This document shows, one piece after another, positions 39,061 to 47,759 of a stretch of DNA of 64,000 bases (position 1 is the first letter of the stretch; each line of letters begins with the position of its first letter). The notes below the pieces were generated by a model that was given only the letters and a program-made list of their open reading frames with translations, did no database searches and was not told the origin of the DNA. Origin of the DNA: Candidatus Latescibacterota bacterium (GTDB lineage: Bacteria; JAAXHH01); the NCBI GenBank assembly GCA_012270975.1, contig JAAXHH010000014.1, positions 1 to 64,000 on the forward strand. Reading direction: 5' to 3'. A program made the position numbers and the translations under genes.

Positions 39061-39110
39061 GCCACCGCGCCGGGTGGCGGATACGACAGGCCACCGCGCC
39101 GGGTGGCGGA
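39061..39110. repeat. duplicated 21-bp hairpin element
   Basis: GCCACCGCGCCGGGTGGCGGA at 39061-39081 and 39090-39110; each folds GCCACC/GGTGGC. Confidence 0.9.
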
Positions 39111-39187
39111 ATCTCCGATGTCAGATCACTTTCATGACAAAAGATACAACGCGCGGTGTGTTAAAATTGTAAAAAAGAGACACAGGG

Positions 39188-40003
39188 CTAAAGTTCCGCG
39201 AATTTCACGTTGTTTTTTTCGAAGAATGCCTTCGGGGTAAACCCGGTAAAGGTGTTGAATTCCCGGATGAAATGGGCCTGATCGAAATACCCGCATTCGT
39301 GGGCCAGTCGGGTCAGCGTGCTGCCCCGGTACCTGTCCAGGTGATGGCAGATGTTCAGGAACCGGCTGATGCGGGCGAAAGTCTTAGGCGTCGTACCGAC
39401 CGTAGCCACGAACTTCCTTTCCAGTTGCTTCCTGGAGAGTCCGACGCGTTCACCGACCTCCTCAACGGACAGTTGCCCGCCCGTGGACCGGATCAGTTTG
39501 ACCGCTTCGTCGAGCGCTACATCATCCTTGTAGTGCTCCGCCAACCGGTCCAGCAGGAACCCCTGCACGACAGAAGCGAAGCTCGCACCGTCCTCGCCGT
39601 CCGCCACCGTACTGGATCTTTCCATCAAATCTTCGTAATGCATCGGCCAAAGGGTCGCGGTGCTCACCGTGTCGTCCAGAAAGCTGTGTACGGGTATGTC
39701 GAAAAAGTGGTAGGCGCCCCACGGATAGAAGCGCACCGACACGAAGCCGGTCCGGCCGTTGGATTCGATTTCGATATACTTGCGCATCTGGGAGACCGCG
39801 AAACTCCGCGGCTGTACCATGCTCTTCCCACCCGCCACGGTCGTGATCCACGGATCGCCGTAGTGGAAGACGATCTCCACGATGCCGTCCGGCACGATGA
39901 GCGACCTGGGCGCGTGGTCGTTCTCGCGCTCGGATTCCATCATCCAAACGAGTTGGACGTAGGGGGCGAGTCCTGCGTGCGTTTCAAATTCCCGATAGAT
40001 CAT
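39188..40003 (-). CDS. AraC family transcriptional regulator
   Basis: C-terminal HTH: LSVEEVGERVGLSRKQLERKFVATVGTTPKTFARISRFLNI...LAHECGYFDQAHFIREFNTFTGFTPKAFF. Confidence 0.95.
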   Translation of the reverse strand: MIYREFETHAGLAPYVQLVWMMESERENDHAPRSLIVPDGIVEIVFHYGDPWITTVAGGKSMVQPRSFAVSQMRKYIEIESNGRTGFVSVRFYPWGAYHFFDIPVHSFLDDTVSTATLWPMHYEDLMERSSTVADGEDGASFASVVQGFLLDRLAEHYKDDVALDEAVKLIRSTGGQLSVEEVGERVGLSRKQLERKFVATVGTTPKTFARISRFLNICHHLDRYRGSTLTRLAHECGYFDQAHFIREFNTFTGFTPKAFFEKNNVKFAEL

Positions 40004-40305
40004 GACTGATGCGATAAGTAACCGGAAAAGGCGCCTGCGTCAAGCCGGAGCGCGCCCTTGCGGGACTTAAGTCCGGCCGTTGTTACGCCGGCATGTTGCT
40101 GTCCTTTCGCCGGCCGCTTTCTCTTGACGCGCCCCCGGGACGTCGGTACATTGTCAACTACCGGCGTGTGCAGGACGCCGCCCGTCCGCGGAAAGAACAC
40201 AAGTTCACCTGTATCGGTTCCCATCTGCCGTGGCAACCTTCTTCTTGCCCGTTCGGCGGACGCACGGGTGTTCCGGCGATCTCATGATCGCCTGAAGGAG
40301 GTTCC

Positions 40306-41826
40306 ATGCCGTCCCTGCCTTCCCCTCCCGATATACGCCATCTCAGGTTGCAGGCGAAAACGCTTCTGAAGTCTGCGCGCAGCGGCGAAGAGCATGCCGT
40401 CGACAGAATCCGGTCGGCCACTGGAGATCGTCGTGACCGTCTCGTGCTGTCGGACGCCTATCACGCCATCGCCCGGGAACATGGATTCAGGTCCTGGCCC
40501 CACCTGAAGATCCACCTCGAAATCGCTGCCCGGAACCTGGACGAGAAGCGGGAGATGTTTCTGTCCTCGGCCTGGCTTTGGGGTGATCGAAAACGCGCCG
40601 AGGCCGTGCTCGAATCGGCGCCAGAACTCGTCCGAGGAGATCTCCACGCCGCCTGCGCCGCCGGAGACTTGGATGCCGTCACAGACATCCTGGAGACCGC
40701 TCCCGCCGCGGCCACGACGAAGGGCGGCCCGAAGAACTGGACCCCGATCCTCCACGCGTCGTGGTCCTGTTTTCTATCCGAGCAAACCGACGCCATGGTC
40801 CGCATCCTGGAACTGCTCCTGCAGCACGGCGCCGATCCGGACAGCTACTGGGTGAATGATGACGACTGGAAGGAGTCGGCCCTATACGGATGCGTGGAAA
40901 ACAACTGCGTGCCGGCGGCCCGGGTGCTGGTGGACGCGGGCGCCGACCCCAACGACAACGAATCCCTGTACCACGCCTGCGAGAAATTCAACCTGGAACT
41001 GCTGGATACGGTCGCGGCGAACGGGCTGGACGCGGAAGCTGTTTCCTATTGCATCAAGCACGTCATGGATATGAACTGGACCGATGGGATCATGTGGTTT
41101 CTCGACCAGGGCGCCGATCCCAACGCCATCCATCCCGCCGACGGGGAAACGTCCCTGCACTGGGCCGTAAAGAGAAACAACACGGTCGAAGTGATCGGCG
41201 CGCTCCTGGAGGCCGGGGCAGACCCCAACGCCCGCACCTCGACCGGGAAGAGTACGGCGCTAGGGATCATCGGCCGGACGCCGCTTGATTTCGCCCTGCG
41301 GCTCGGTCGCGGGGAGGTCGCGGCGCTCCTCAGGCGGCATGGCGCTGTGCCGTCCCCCCTGTCCGAATACGATCGCTTTGTCGTCGCGTGCGCCAATACG
41401 GATCTCGAAACCGTGGAGCAGTTGAAAGACCGGCACCTGACCGACTTGACCGACGACGACCGGACCCTGATCAGCCACGTGGCCCAGGTGGACAACTGGG
41501 CCGCGGTGCGTCTCATGGCGGACCTGGGCTGGCCGGTGGACGCCGGGGGCTGGATGGATGCAACGCCCCTCTACTGGGCCCTGTGCAAGGGAAATCCCGA
41601 AATGGTCGACTTCCTTCTCCGGAGGGACGTCTCCACCGAGCCCATCGGCGGCTATTTTCAGGATCCGATCCACGCCGTGATCCACTGCCAGTGGAATGGG
41701 GACAGGGGCGGATACCCCGTCGCCCTCGGCCTGTTGCTCGACCACGGTCTCGGCGTTCCGGAAGGACACTATCCCAGTGGCAACGCCGCCATGGACGCGG
41801 TACTGGCGCAGTACATCGAGGACTGA
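40306..41826 (+). CDS. ankyrin repeat protein with N-terminal 'HLRLQAKTLLK...HGFRSWPHLK' module
   Basis: RBS gaaggaggttcc; LLLQHGADPDSYWVNDDDW; ALLEAGADPNARTSTGKSTALGIIGRTPLDFALRLGRGEVAALL. Confidence 0.93.
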   Translation: MPSLPSPPDIRHLRLQAKTLLKSARSGEEHAVDRIRSATGDRRDRLVLSDAYHAIAREHGFRSWPHLKIHLEIAARNLDEKREMFLSSAWLWGDRKRAEAVLESAPELVRGDLHAACAAGDLDAVTDILETAPAAATTKGGPKNWTPILHASWSCFLSEQTDAMVRILELLLQHGADPDSYWVNDDDWKESALYGCVENNCVPAARVLVDAGADPNDNESLYHACEKFNLELLDTVAANGLDAEAVSYCIKHVMDMNWTDGIMWFLDQGADPNAIHPADGETSLHWAVKRNNTVEVIGALLEAGADPNARTSTGKSTALGIIGRTPLDFALRLGRGEVAALLRRHGAVPSPLSEYDRFVVACANTDLETVEQLKDRHLTDLTDDDRTLISHVAQVDNWAAVRLMADLGWPVDAGGWMDATPLYWALCKGNPEMVDFLLRRDVSTEPIGGYFQDPIHAVIHCQWNGDRGGYPVALGLLLDHGLGVPEGHYPSGNAAMDAVLAQYIED

Positions 41827-42045
41827 GGTGGTCTTCGCAGGAATGCGGAGGATCCGGACGAAAAGGCAGGTTCCTCGCCCGGATGCGGCGCTTCGAGACG
41901 GGGAGCCTCGCTTTGACACCGGGAAACCGCCCACGGTCAACTTGACAAACAAGGGGCGGGTCGGTATATAGCCTGTGTTGTAACGCAAGCGATACCAACC
42001 GGCATTTGATCATAGAAGACTACGCCCGTTACGAGGAGGCCCGGC

Positions 42046-42321
42046 ATGGCCCGCATGGTCCAATGCGCCAAGCTCAACGAGGAACTCGAAGGACTCGACT
42101 TCGTCCCCTTCCCCAACGAACTCGGCCAGCGCATCTACGATAACATATCCAAACAGGCCTGGCAGATGTGGATCAACTATTCGGTCATGGTCATCAACGA
42201 GTACCGCCTGAATCTCGCCACGACCGAGGGCCAGGAAGTCTACGACCGGCACCTCGAAGAGTTCTTCTTCGGCGAAGGCGCTGAAATGCCGCCGGGATAC
42301 CGTCCCCCTCAAACGAAATAG
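42046..42321 (+). CDS. Fe(2+)-trafficking / oxidative damage protection protein (YggX-like)
   Basis: MVQCAKLNEELEGLDFVPFPNELGQRIYDNISKQAWQMWINYSVMVINEYRLNLATTEGQEVYDRHLEEFFFGEG. Confidence 0.9.
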   Translation: MARMVQCAKLNEELEGLDFVPFPNELGQRIYDNISKQAWQMWINYSVMVINEYRLNLATTEGQEVYDRHLEEFFFGEGAEMPPGYRPPQTK

Positions 42322-42355
42322 CCCCGGCCGCCGTCACCGCCACGGTGGTTTCATC

Positions 42356-43840
42356 ATGAAACGTGACGATGATATCCTGCTCATCTCCTGCTATGAGCTG
42401 GGCCATCAGCCCTTCAGCCTGGCCTCCCCCGCCGCCCGCCTGAAGTCCGAAGGATACGCCGTCTCTGTCGTCGATGCCGCGATCGAACCGGTCCCGGAGG
42501 ATATCGTACGCCGGGCCGGCTTCATCGGCATCTCGGTGCCCATGCATACGGCCATGCGGGTCGGGATGGATCTGTCGCGCCGCATCCGGAACCTCAACCC
42601 CGGCGCGCATCTTTGCTTTTACGGACTCTATGCCGCCCTGAACGCCGAGTATCTCCTGTCCCACGGGGCCGACTCGGTGATTGGCGGAGAATTCGAACAG
42701 CCGCTTTGCGACCTGGTCGGGAGGTTGTGCGGCGGCGAGGAACCGTCAGCGGCGGGCGGAGGCCCCTCGTCGACCGGGGATCCCTCGTCGGCCGGGGATC
42801 CCGCATCGGCCGGCGGTGCGGCTACCACCCCGTATCTCTCCCGCCAGTCCTGGTTGGTCCCGGACCGCGATACGCTGCCCGGGCTGAAGCGGTACGCCCA
42901 GCTGGACAACGGCATTGAATCACTTCCCGCCGGTTACAGCGAGACCACGCGCGGCTGCCTGCATACCTGTCTGCACTGCCCGATCACGCCGGTGTACAAC
43001 GGCCGGTTCTTCGCCGTGCCCGCCGACGTGGTGCTTGCCGACGTGGAACAGCAGGTGCGCATGGGCGCGCGTCATATCACCTTCGGGGACCCGGATTTTC
43101 TGAATGGCCCCACCCACGTCCTGCGTATCTTGCGCAGGATGAGCGACGTCCATCCCGGCCTCACCTTCGATTTCACTACCAAGATCGAACACATCCTCCG
43201 GCACCCGTCCTTTTTCCCGGAAGCGCGGGACCTGGGCGGCATCTTCGTCGTATCGGCCGTGGAATCGGTCAGCAACCTGGTGCTGGAGCGTCTCAGGAAA
43301 GGACACACCCGCGACGACGTCGTCCGGGCCCTAGCCATCCTGCGCGACGCGGACCTGCCCATGCGGCCCTCGCTGGTGGCCTTCACGCCCTGGACTACTC
43401 TGGATGATTACCTGGATCTGCTGGATTTCGTCGAAGTCCACGACCTGGTCGACCACATCGACCCGGTACAGTACACCATCCGCCTCCTCGTACCACCGGG
43501 GTCGGCCCTGCTGGCCGAAGCGGATACCCGTTTATGGATCGGCGAACTGGATGAAGCGGGGTTCACCTACGCCTGGCGCCATGACGATGCGCGCATGGAC
43601 CGACTGCATCAACGGGTTTCCCGTCTCGTGGAGGAAGCGGACGCATCGGGAGAGGAAAGGGACAACCGGAGGGTATTCCACCGGATCCGGTGCCTGGCGG
43701 CGGAAGCGGCAGGCGTCGAGGCGCCTGCGGAGCAGCCTTTCCATGACATCCCGCTCAAACGGCGTCGCGTCCCCCGGCTGACCGAAGCCTGGTTCTGCTG
43801 AGCGGAGCCCACGGCGAGCCGGAAAGGCTCGTTCATCTGA
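42356..43840 (+). CDS. cobalamin-binding/radical SAM protein, probable selenoprotein of the CUAEP-tail type; TGA at 43799-43801 read as Sec
   Basis: N-terminal B12-binding-like domain; YSETTRGCLHTCLHCPITPVYNG (CxxxCxxC); frame through TGA: W F C U A E P T A S R K G S F I stop (TGA 43838-43840); downstream bSECIS-like hairpin. The ORF track ends at 43801. Confidence 0.82.
42764..42817 (+). repeat. in-frame 18-bp minisatellite (3 units) inside the radical SAM gene
   Basis: ccctcgtcgaccggggat / ccctcgtcggccggggat / cccgcatcggccggcggt encoding PSSTGD-PSSAGD-PASAGG. Confidence 0.85.
43813..43833 (+). promoter_or_regulatory. bacterial SECIS-like stem-loop for UGA recoding
   Basis: CGAGCC (43815-43820) - loop GGAAA (43821-43825) - GGCTCG (43826-43831), extendable by two G.U pairs; 19 nt lie between the UGA and the loop; first two loop bases are G. 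Confidence 0.75.
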
Positions 43841-43867
43841 TTTCTATCTAATCTTCGTCTGTCTGGT

Positions 43868-45067
43868 TCAGGAAGTATATCCGTCCTGGCAGGGCCCGCA
43901 GTGCTGCGACTTGGCCGGTGCCCGGTACTGCACGCGGTGATCGGGCGTCTCCAGGCGGATGCCGCCCCGATGTTTCGACGTGAGGCAATGGTCGAGGATG
44001 CCGCACACTGTGAGCGTTCGTTCTACCGGGATCGGGGACACGCCGGTCTCGAACATCTCGTCGATCCTCGACACCAGGCAGGCGGAATAGGTGACCGGCG
44101 GGGTGGGCGGCAGGAAGAACTGGGTAGACTTCGGATCGGGTTCGTCCTTCAGACGGGCGGCGAAACAGTAGTCGCCGATGGCGCCGTTGAGCATGAGCAG
44201 CGTGGTCTGCAGCCCATCCACGTGTTCGATGAAGTACGCGGCCGGCTCCTCGGCGAGACGGCGCAACTCGCCCGTCCCCAGCAGGTCCTGCGTGCGGCCG
44301 TCCTTTTCAGTCATCCCCTTCGGACTGTCGCAGCGTGACAGCGCCGATTCCAGCAATTCCTTTGAATAGCGTCCCTGCTCACCCGCTTCCCAGACCTCGT
44401 CGCCCGCGATCATCTGCACCGCCCTGACCCCGGTCTCTCCGCCCCTGCGCCGCTCGATCATGCACTGCATGGCTTCGAGGGCGTGGTAATCCATGGCGTC
44501 CGAACCGCCAACGCCCACCATCAACGCTTCCTCGATATCGCATTCCAGTGGGAGTTCCAGTTCGGGCAGCCGCCAGGTGACCGGCAGGCTCGAGCCCGCG
44601 AGCACGGGGAAGCCGAGCCGCTTCGAATCGGCCACCATCTCCAGGCCCCGGTCGAAACTGTAGGAGAGATTCTTGTCATTGTAGATCGGCACCGCGCGGC
44701 CGTCCTGCTCGAACACCTCGACACAGGCCTTGAACATCTCGTAGCGCGGGTAGAGCTTCTGTCCTTTTTCGTTGTCCGGATAATCGCCGTGCTCGCAGAT
44801 GATCAGGATCCCGTCCACCGCCAGCGAATCCCCGCCGCACCGCAACGCTTCGGCGATGGTGGGATAGACCTCGAAACCGAACTCGCGGGCGCGGCTGGTA
44901 CTCTGGTCGCCTTCGGGCCGCTGGTCGACGTAGAGCGACACCACCTCCACGTCCGGCCGGTGCCAGCGGCCGGACCGCGGATAGCCCACGAGGAACCGGT
45001 CCGCGAAATGCTGCGTGTGGGAGAGATAGGTGTAGATGGAACTGATGACGGCGAGCCGTTTAGGCAT
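43868..45067 (-). CDS. protein of unknown function (paralogue of 45072..46265)
   Basis: KRLAVISSIYTYLSHTQHFADRFLVGYP...VEVVSLYVDQ; GILIICEHGDYPDNEKGQKLYPRYEMF; AGSSLPVTWRLPELELPL. Confidence 0.85.
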   Translation of the reverse strand: MPKRLAVISSIYTYLSHTQHFADRFLVGYPRSGRWHRPDVEVVSLYVDQRPEGDQSTSRAREFGFEVYPTIAEALRCGGDSLAVDGILIICEHGDYPDNEKGQKLYPRYEMFKACVEVFEQDGRAVPIYNDKNLSYSFDRGLEMVADSKRLGFPVLAGSSLPVTWRLPELELPLECDIEEALMVGVGGSDAMDYHALEAMQCMIERRRGGETGVRAVQMIAGDEVWEAGEQGRYSKELLESALSRCDSPKGMTEKDGRTQDLLGTGELRRLAEEPAAYFIEHVDGLQTTLLMLNGAIGDYCFAARLKDEPDPKSTQFFLPPTPPVTYSACLVSRIDEMFETGVSPIPVERTLTVCGILDHCLTSKHRGGIRLETPDHRVQYRAPAKSQHCGPCQDGYTS

Positions 45068-45071
45068 GATT

Positions 45072-46265
45072 TCAATATCTCCAGAACGTGGAGTTTTCGG
45101 GCGCCGGGTAGGCGACGTCGAGATGGGGTGTTTCGAGGCGCACCTGTCCCTCGTGCAGGCTGTCTACCCCCGCCGCGGTTAGGCCCGTCGTCAGCAGGGT
45201 CCTTTCCACGGGATAGGCGGCCTCGCCGGTGAGGAACATCTGTTCCACGTTGTTGACCTGAGGCGAGAAGAAGTTGGCCAGCGTGGTGCGCGCGGGTGGC
45301 ATGGGCAGGTACATCTGCGTCGACAGCGGCTCGCTCCGCCCCGCGATGCGCGCCGCGAAGTTGAAGTCCTCCACCAGTCCATTGAAGAGGACCATGGTGC
45401 ACTTGAGCCCATCTCGGTGCTCGTAGGTATAGGCTACCGGATCTTCCACCATCCGCTTCATCTCGTTGATGGTCGGGAAGATGTTGTTGAATCCGTCGCG
45501 GGAAGGTTTCAGCGTGTGACTGCGGCAGAGCGCTGCTTCGAAGAGTTCGCGGGACCACACTTCGTCGTGCCAGGCTTCCCAGAAGGCCTCGCCGCGCCGG
45601 GCGTGGAGCCAGGCTACGCCCGCCTCGCCGCCTTTGCGCCGTTCGACCATGCACTGCAGGGTCTCCAGGCCGTGGAAGTCGTAGCTGTCGACCCCGCCGT
45701 AGCACACGCACACGGCCTCTTCCACCCCGGCGTGCAGCGGCATGTCGACCGAGGGCGTCCGCCAGGTGACCGGCAGGCTGGACCCCGCCATGAAGGCGAA
45801 CCCCAGCCGCCGCGAGGTATCGTACATCTCCCTGGCCCAGTCCCAGTTCCACGACAGGTGCTTGTCGTTAAAGATCGGCGCGGAACGGCCGCTGGCCTCA
45901 TAGACCTCCACGATCTCGCGGAACAGCTCGTAGCGTGGATAGAGCCGCTGCCCCTTTTCGTTGGCAGGATACTCGCCGTGCTCGCCTACCAGGAGGACGC
46001 CGTCCACCTGCAGCGAATCCCCGCCCAGGGTAAGGGCTTCGGCGACCGTGGGATAGATCTTCATGCCGGGGAACCGGGCGGCCCGGTCCCTGCTGAGATC
46101 GTTCTCGCGCACCTGGTCCACGTACAAGGATACCAGGTCCATGGGCGGGTGGTGGTGCCGTCCGGCCCAGCCGTACCCCTCCAGGAAGCGGTCCACGATA
46201 TGCTGGGTGTGGGCGTAGGGGTGGTAGATGGTCGTGATCGCGGCGATCTTCGGTCGGTTGGGCAT
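45072..46265 (-). CDS. protein of unknown function (paralogue of 43868..45067)
   Basis: PKIAAITTIYHPYAHTQHIVDRFLEGYG...MDLVSLYVDQ; GVLLVGEHGEYPANEKGQRLYPRYELF; AGSSLPVTWRTPSVDMPL. Confidence 0.85.
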   Translation of the reverse strand: MPNRPKIAAITTIYHPYAHTQHIVDRFLEGYGWAGRHHHPPMDLVSLYVDQVRENDLSRDRAARFPGMKIYPTVAEALTLGGDSLQVDGVLLVGEHGEYPANEKGQRLYPRYELFREIVEVYEASGRSAPIFNDKHLSWNWDWAREMYDTSRRLGFAFMAGSSLPVTWRTPSVDMPLHAGVEEAVCVCYGGVDSYDFHGLETLQCMVERRKGGEAGVAWLHARRGEAFWEAWHDEVWSRELFEAALCRSHTLKPSRDGFNNIFPTINEMKRMVEDPVAYTYEHRDGLKCTMVLFNGLVEDFNFAARIAGRSEPLSTQMYLPMPPARTTLANFFSPQVNNVEQMFLTGEAAYPVERTLLTTGLTAAGVDSLHEGQVRLETPHLDVAYPAPENSTFWRY

Positions 46266-46274
46266 GGTCGTAAG

Positions 46275-47279
46275 CTAGACGCGCCCCCCGTCGCCGTTGT
46301 CCGCGGTCCGGTCGTGCTTGATCACGGACATGGCCGACGCGATGATGGAACTGACGTCACTGAGATTGGACGGTATGATCAGGCTGTTGCCCGACTTGGC
46401 CAGGTTGCCGAAGGTCTCGATATACTGCTCGGCCACCCGCAGTTGCACAGCCTCGTCTCCTCCATCCGACTTGATGGCGCCCGCAATGGCCCGGACGCCC
46501 TCGGCCGTGGCGTTGGCGACGGTGAGGATGGCCTGGGCTTCGCCCTCGGCCTCGTTGATCTGCTGCTGCTTCTTGGCCTCGGATTCCTTGATGACCTTCT
46601 GCTTCTCGCCCTCGGCCTGGTTGATGTTGGAGTCGCGCATCCCTTCCGAATTCAGGATCGCCGCCCGTTTTTCGCGCTCCGCCCGCATCTGTTTCTCCAT
46701 GGCTTCCAGGACGTCCCGGGGCGGATTGATGTTTCTGATTTCGTACCGCAGGACCTTTACGCCCCAGGGATCTGACGCCTTGTCCAGTTCGCTGACGACG
46801 GCAAAGTTTATGGCGCCCCGCTCTTCGAAGGTTTTGTCCAGGTCGATCTTACCGACTTCGCTTCTCAGGGTGGTCTGGGCGAGTTGCGTGATGGCCATAT
46901 CGTAATCGGCAATGCCGTAGGAGGCCCGCTCCGCGTCCAGCACCTGCATATAGAGCACCCCGTCCACGCCAACCTGGACGTTGTCCCGCGTGATGCAGAG
47001 CTGTTCCGGGATGTCGATCGACTGCTCCTTCAGTGTGTGCCGGTAGGCTACCCGGTCCACAAAGGGCAACAGGATATAGAAACCGGCGTTCAGCGTCTTG
47101 CTGTATTTCCCCAGCCGTTCGATCACGCGGGCTTCCTGCTGCGGCACGACGATGATCAGGTTTCTCAGGAATATGATCGCGGCAATCGCGACGACGACAG
47201 TTACTATCAGACCTTCCATTACAGGTTCCTTCCAGCGCGATTGGAGACGGGTGAGGTCGTGCAAAATCCTCGACGCCAT
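46275..47279 (-). CDS. SPFH/stomatin-like (QmcA-type) protein
   Basis: VVPQQEARVIERLGKYSKTLNAGFYILLPFVDRVAYRHTLKEQ; LRSEVGKIDLDKTFEERGAIN; IRNINPPRDVLEAMEKQMRAEREKRA. Confidence 0.95.
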   Translation of the reverse strand: MASRILHDLTRLQSRWKEPVMEGLIVTVVVAIAAIIFLRNLIIVVPQQEARVIERLGKYSKTLNAGFYILLPFVDRVAYRHTLKEQSIDIPEQLCITRDNVQVGVDGVLYMQVLDAERASYGIADYDMAITQLAQTTLRSEVGKIDLDKTFEERGAINFAVVSELDKASDPWGVKVLRYEIRNINPPRDVLEAMEKQMRAEREKRAAILNSEGMRDSNINQAEGEKQKVIKESEAKKQQQINEAEGEAQAILTVANATAEGVRAIAGAIKSDGGDEAVQLRVAEQYIETFGNLAKSGNSLIIPSNLSDVSSIIASAMSVIKHDRTADNGDGGRV

Positions 47280-47289
47280 CCGGGTGCGT

Positions 47290-47721
47290 TTACGCGCTCC
47301 TTACCCAGAGTGAGACGCCTTCAACACGTTCGACCAGGCAGGCCTGCCCCTTTTCGATGAGCGTGTCGCCCTTGTTCACGGCGTTCCAGCCCGTGCCCCG
47401 TACTTCCACCTTGCCGGTGCCGTGGGCCGGGATGTCCTCGAGGGCCGTTGCTGACTCGCCCTCCAGGGTGTTGATCTTCGTGGCGGATTCATCGGGATTC
47501 AGTCTTTCGGTCAGCGTCCGCCGGAACAGGACGAGCGAGGCGATGGAGACGACCGAAAACAGGAGAAACTGAACCCAGGTGGTGTCAACCAGGCCCGCCC
47601 AGGCCAGCACGCCGACCACGAGCGCGGCGACGCCGAAGAACAGGAGATAGAAGGCTCCCGGCGTGGCCATCTCGGCCAGGCAGAGCAACACGCCGCCAAC
47701 AATCCAGACCCACCAGGCCAT
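47290..47721 (-). CDS. NfeD family protein
   Basis: MAWWVWIVGGVLLCLAEMATPGAFYLLFFGVAALVVG; C-terminal OB-like GTGKVEVRGTGWNAV; adjacent to SPFH gene. Confidence 0.93.
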   Translation of the reverse strand: MAWWVWIVGGVLLCLAEMATPGAFYLLFFGVAALVVGVLAWAGLVDTTWVQFLLFSVVSIASLVLFRRTLTERLNPDESATKINTLEGESATALEDIPAHGTGKVEVRGTGWNAVNKGDTLIEKGQACLVERVEGVSLWVRSA

Positions 47722-47759
47722 CAGCTCCTCCCGGAATCAGGTAAATCGCCGTCAGAACT

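Noticed and set aside
32240-41826. Ankyrin cluster as secreted host-interaction effectors
   Set aside because: No obvious signal peptides or secretion system genes in the window; one member is a sigma fusion and one a globin fusion, favouring intracellular roles.
43813-43833. Reading the CGAGCC-GGAAA-GGCTCG hairpin as an intrinsic terminator of the radical SAM gene
   Set aside because: Followed by TTCATCTGATTT, not a U-tract, and placed within the CUAEP read-through frame; bSECIS is the better explanation, though a dual role cannot be excluded.
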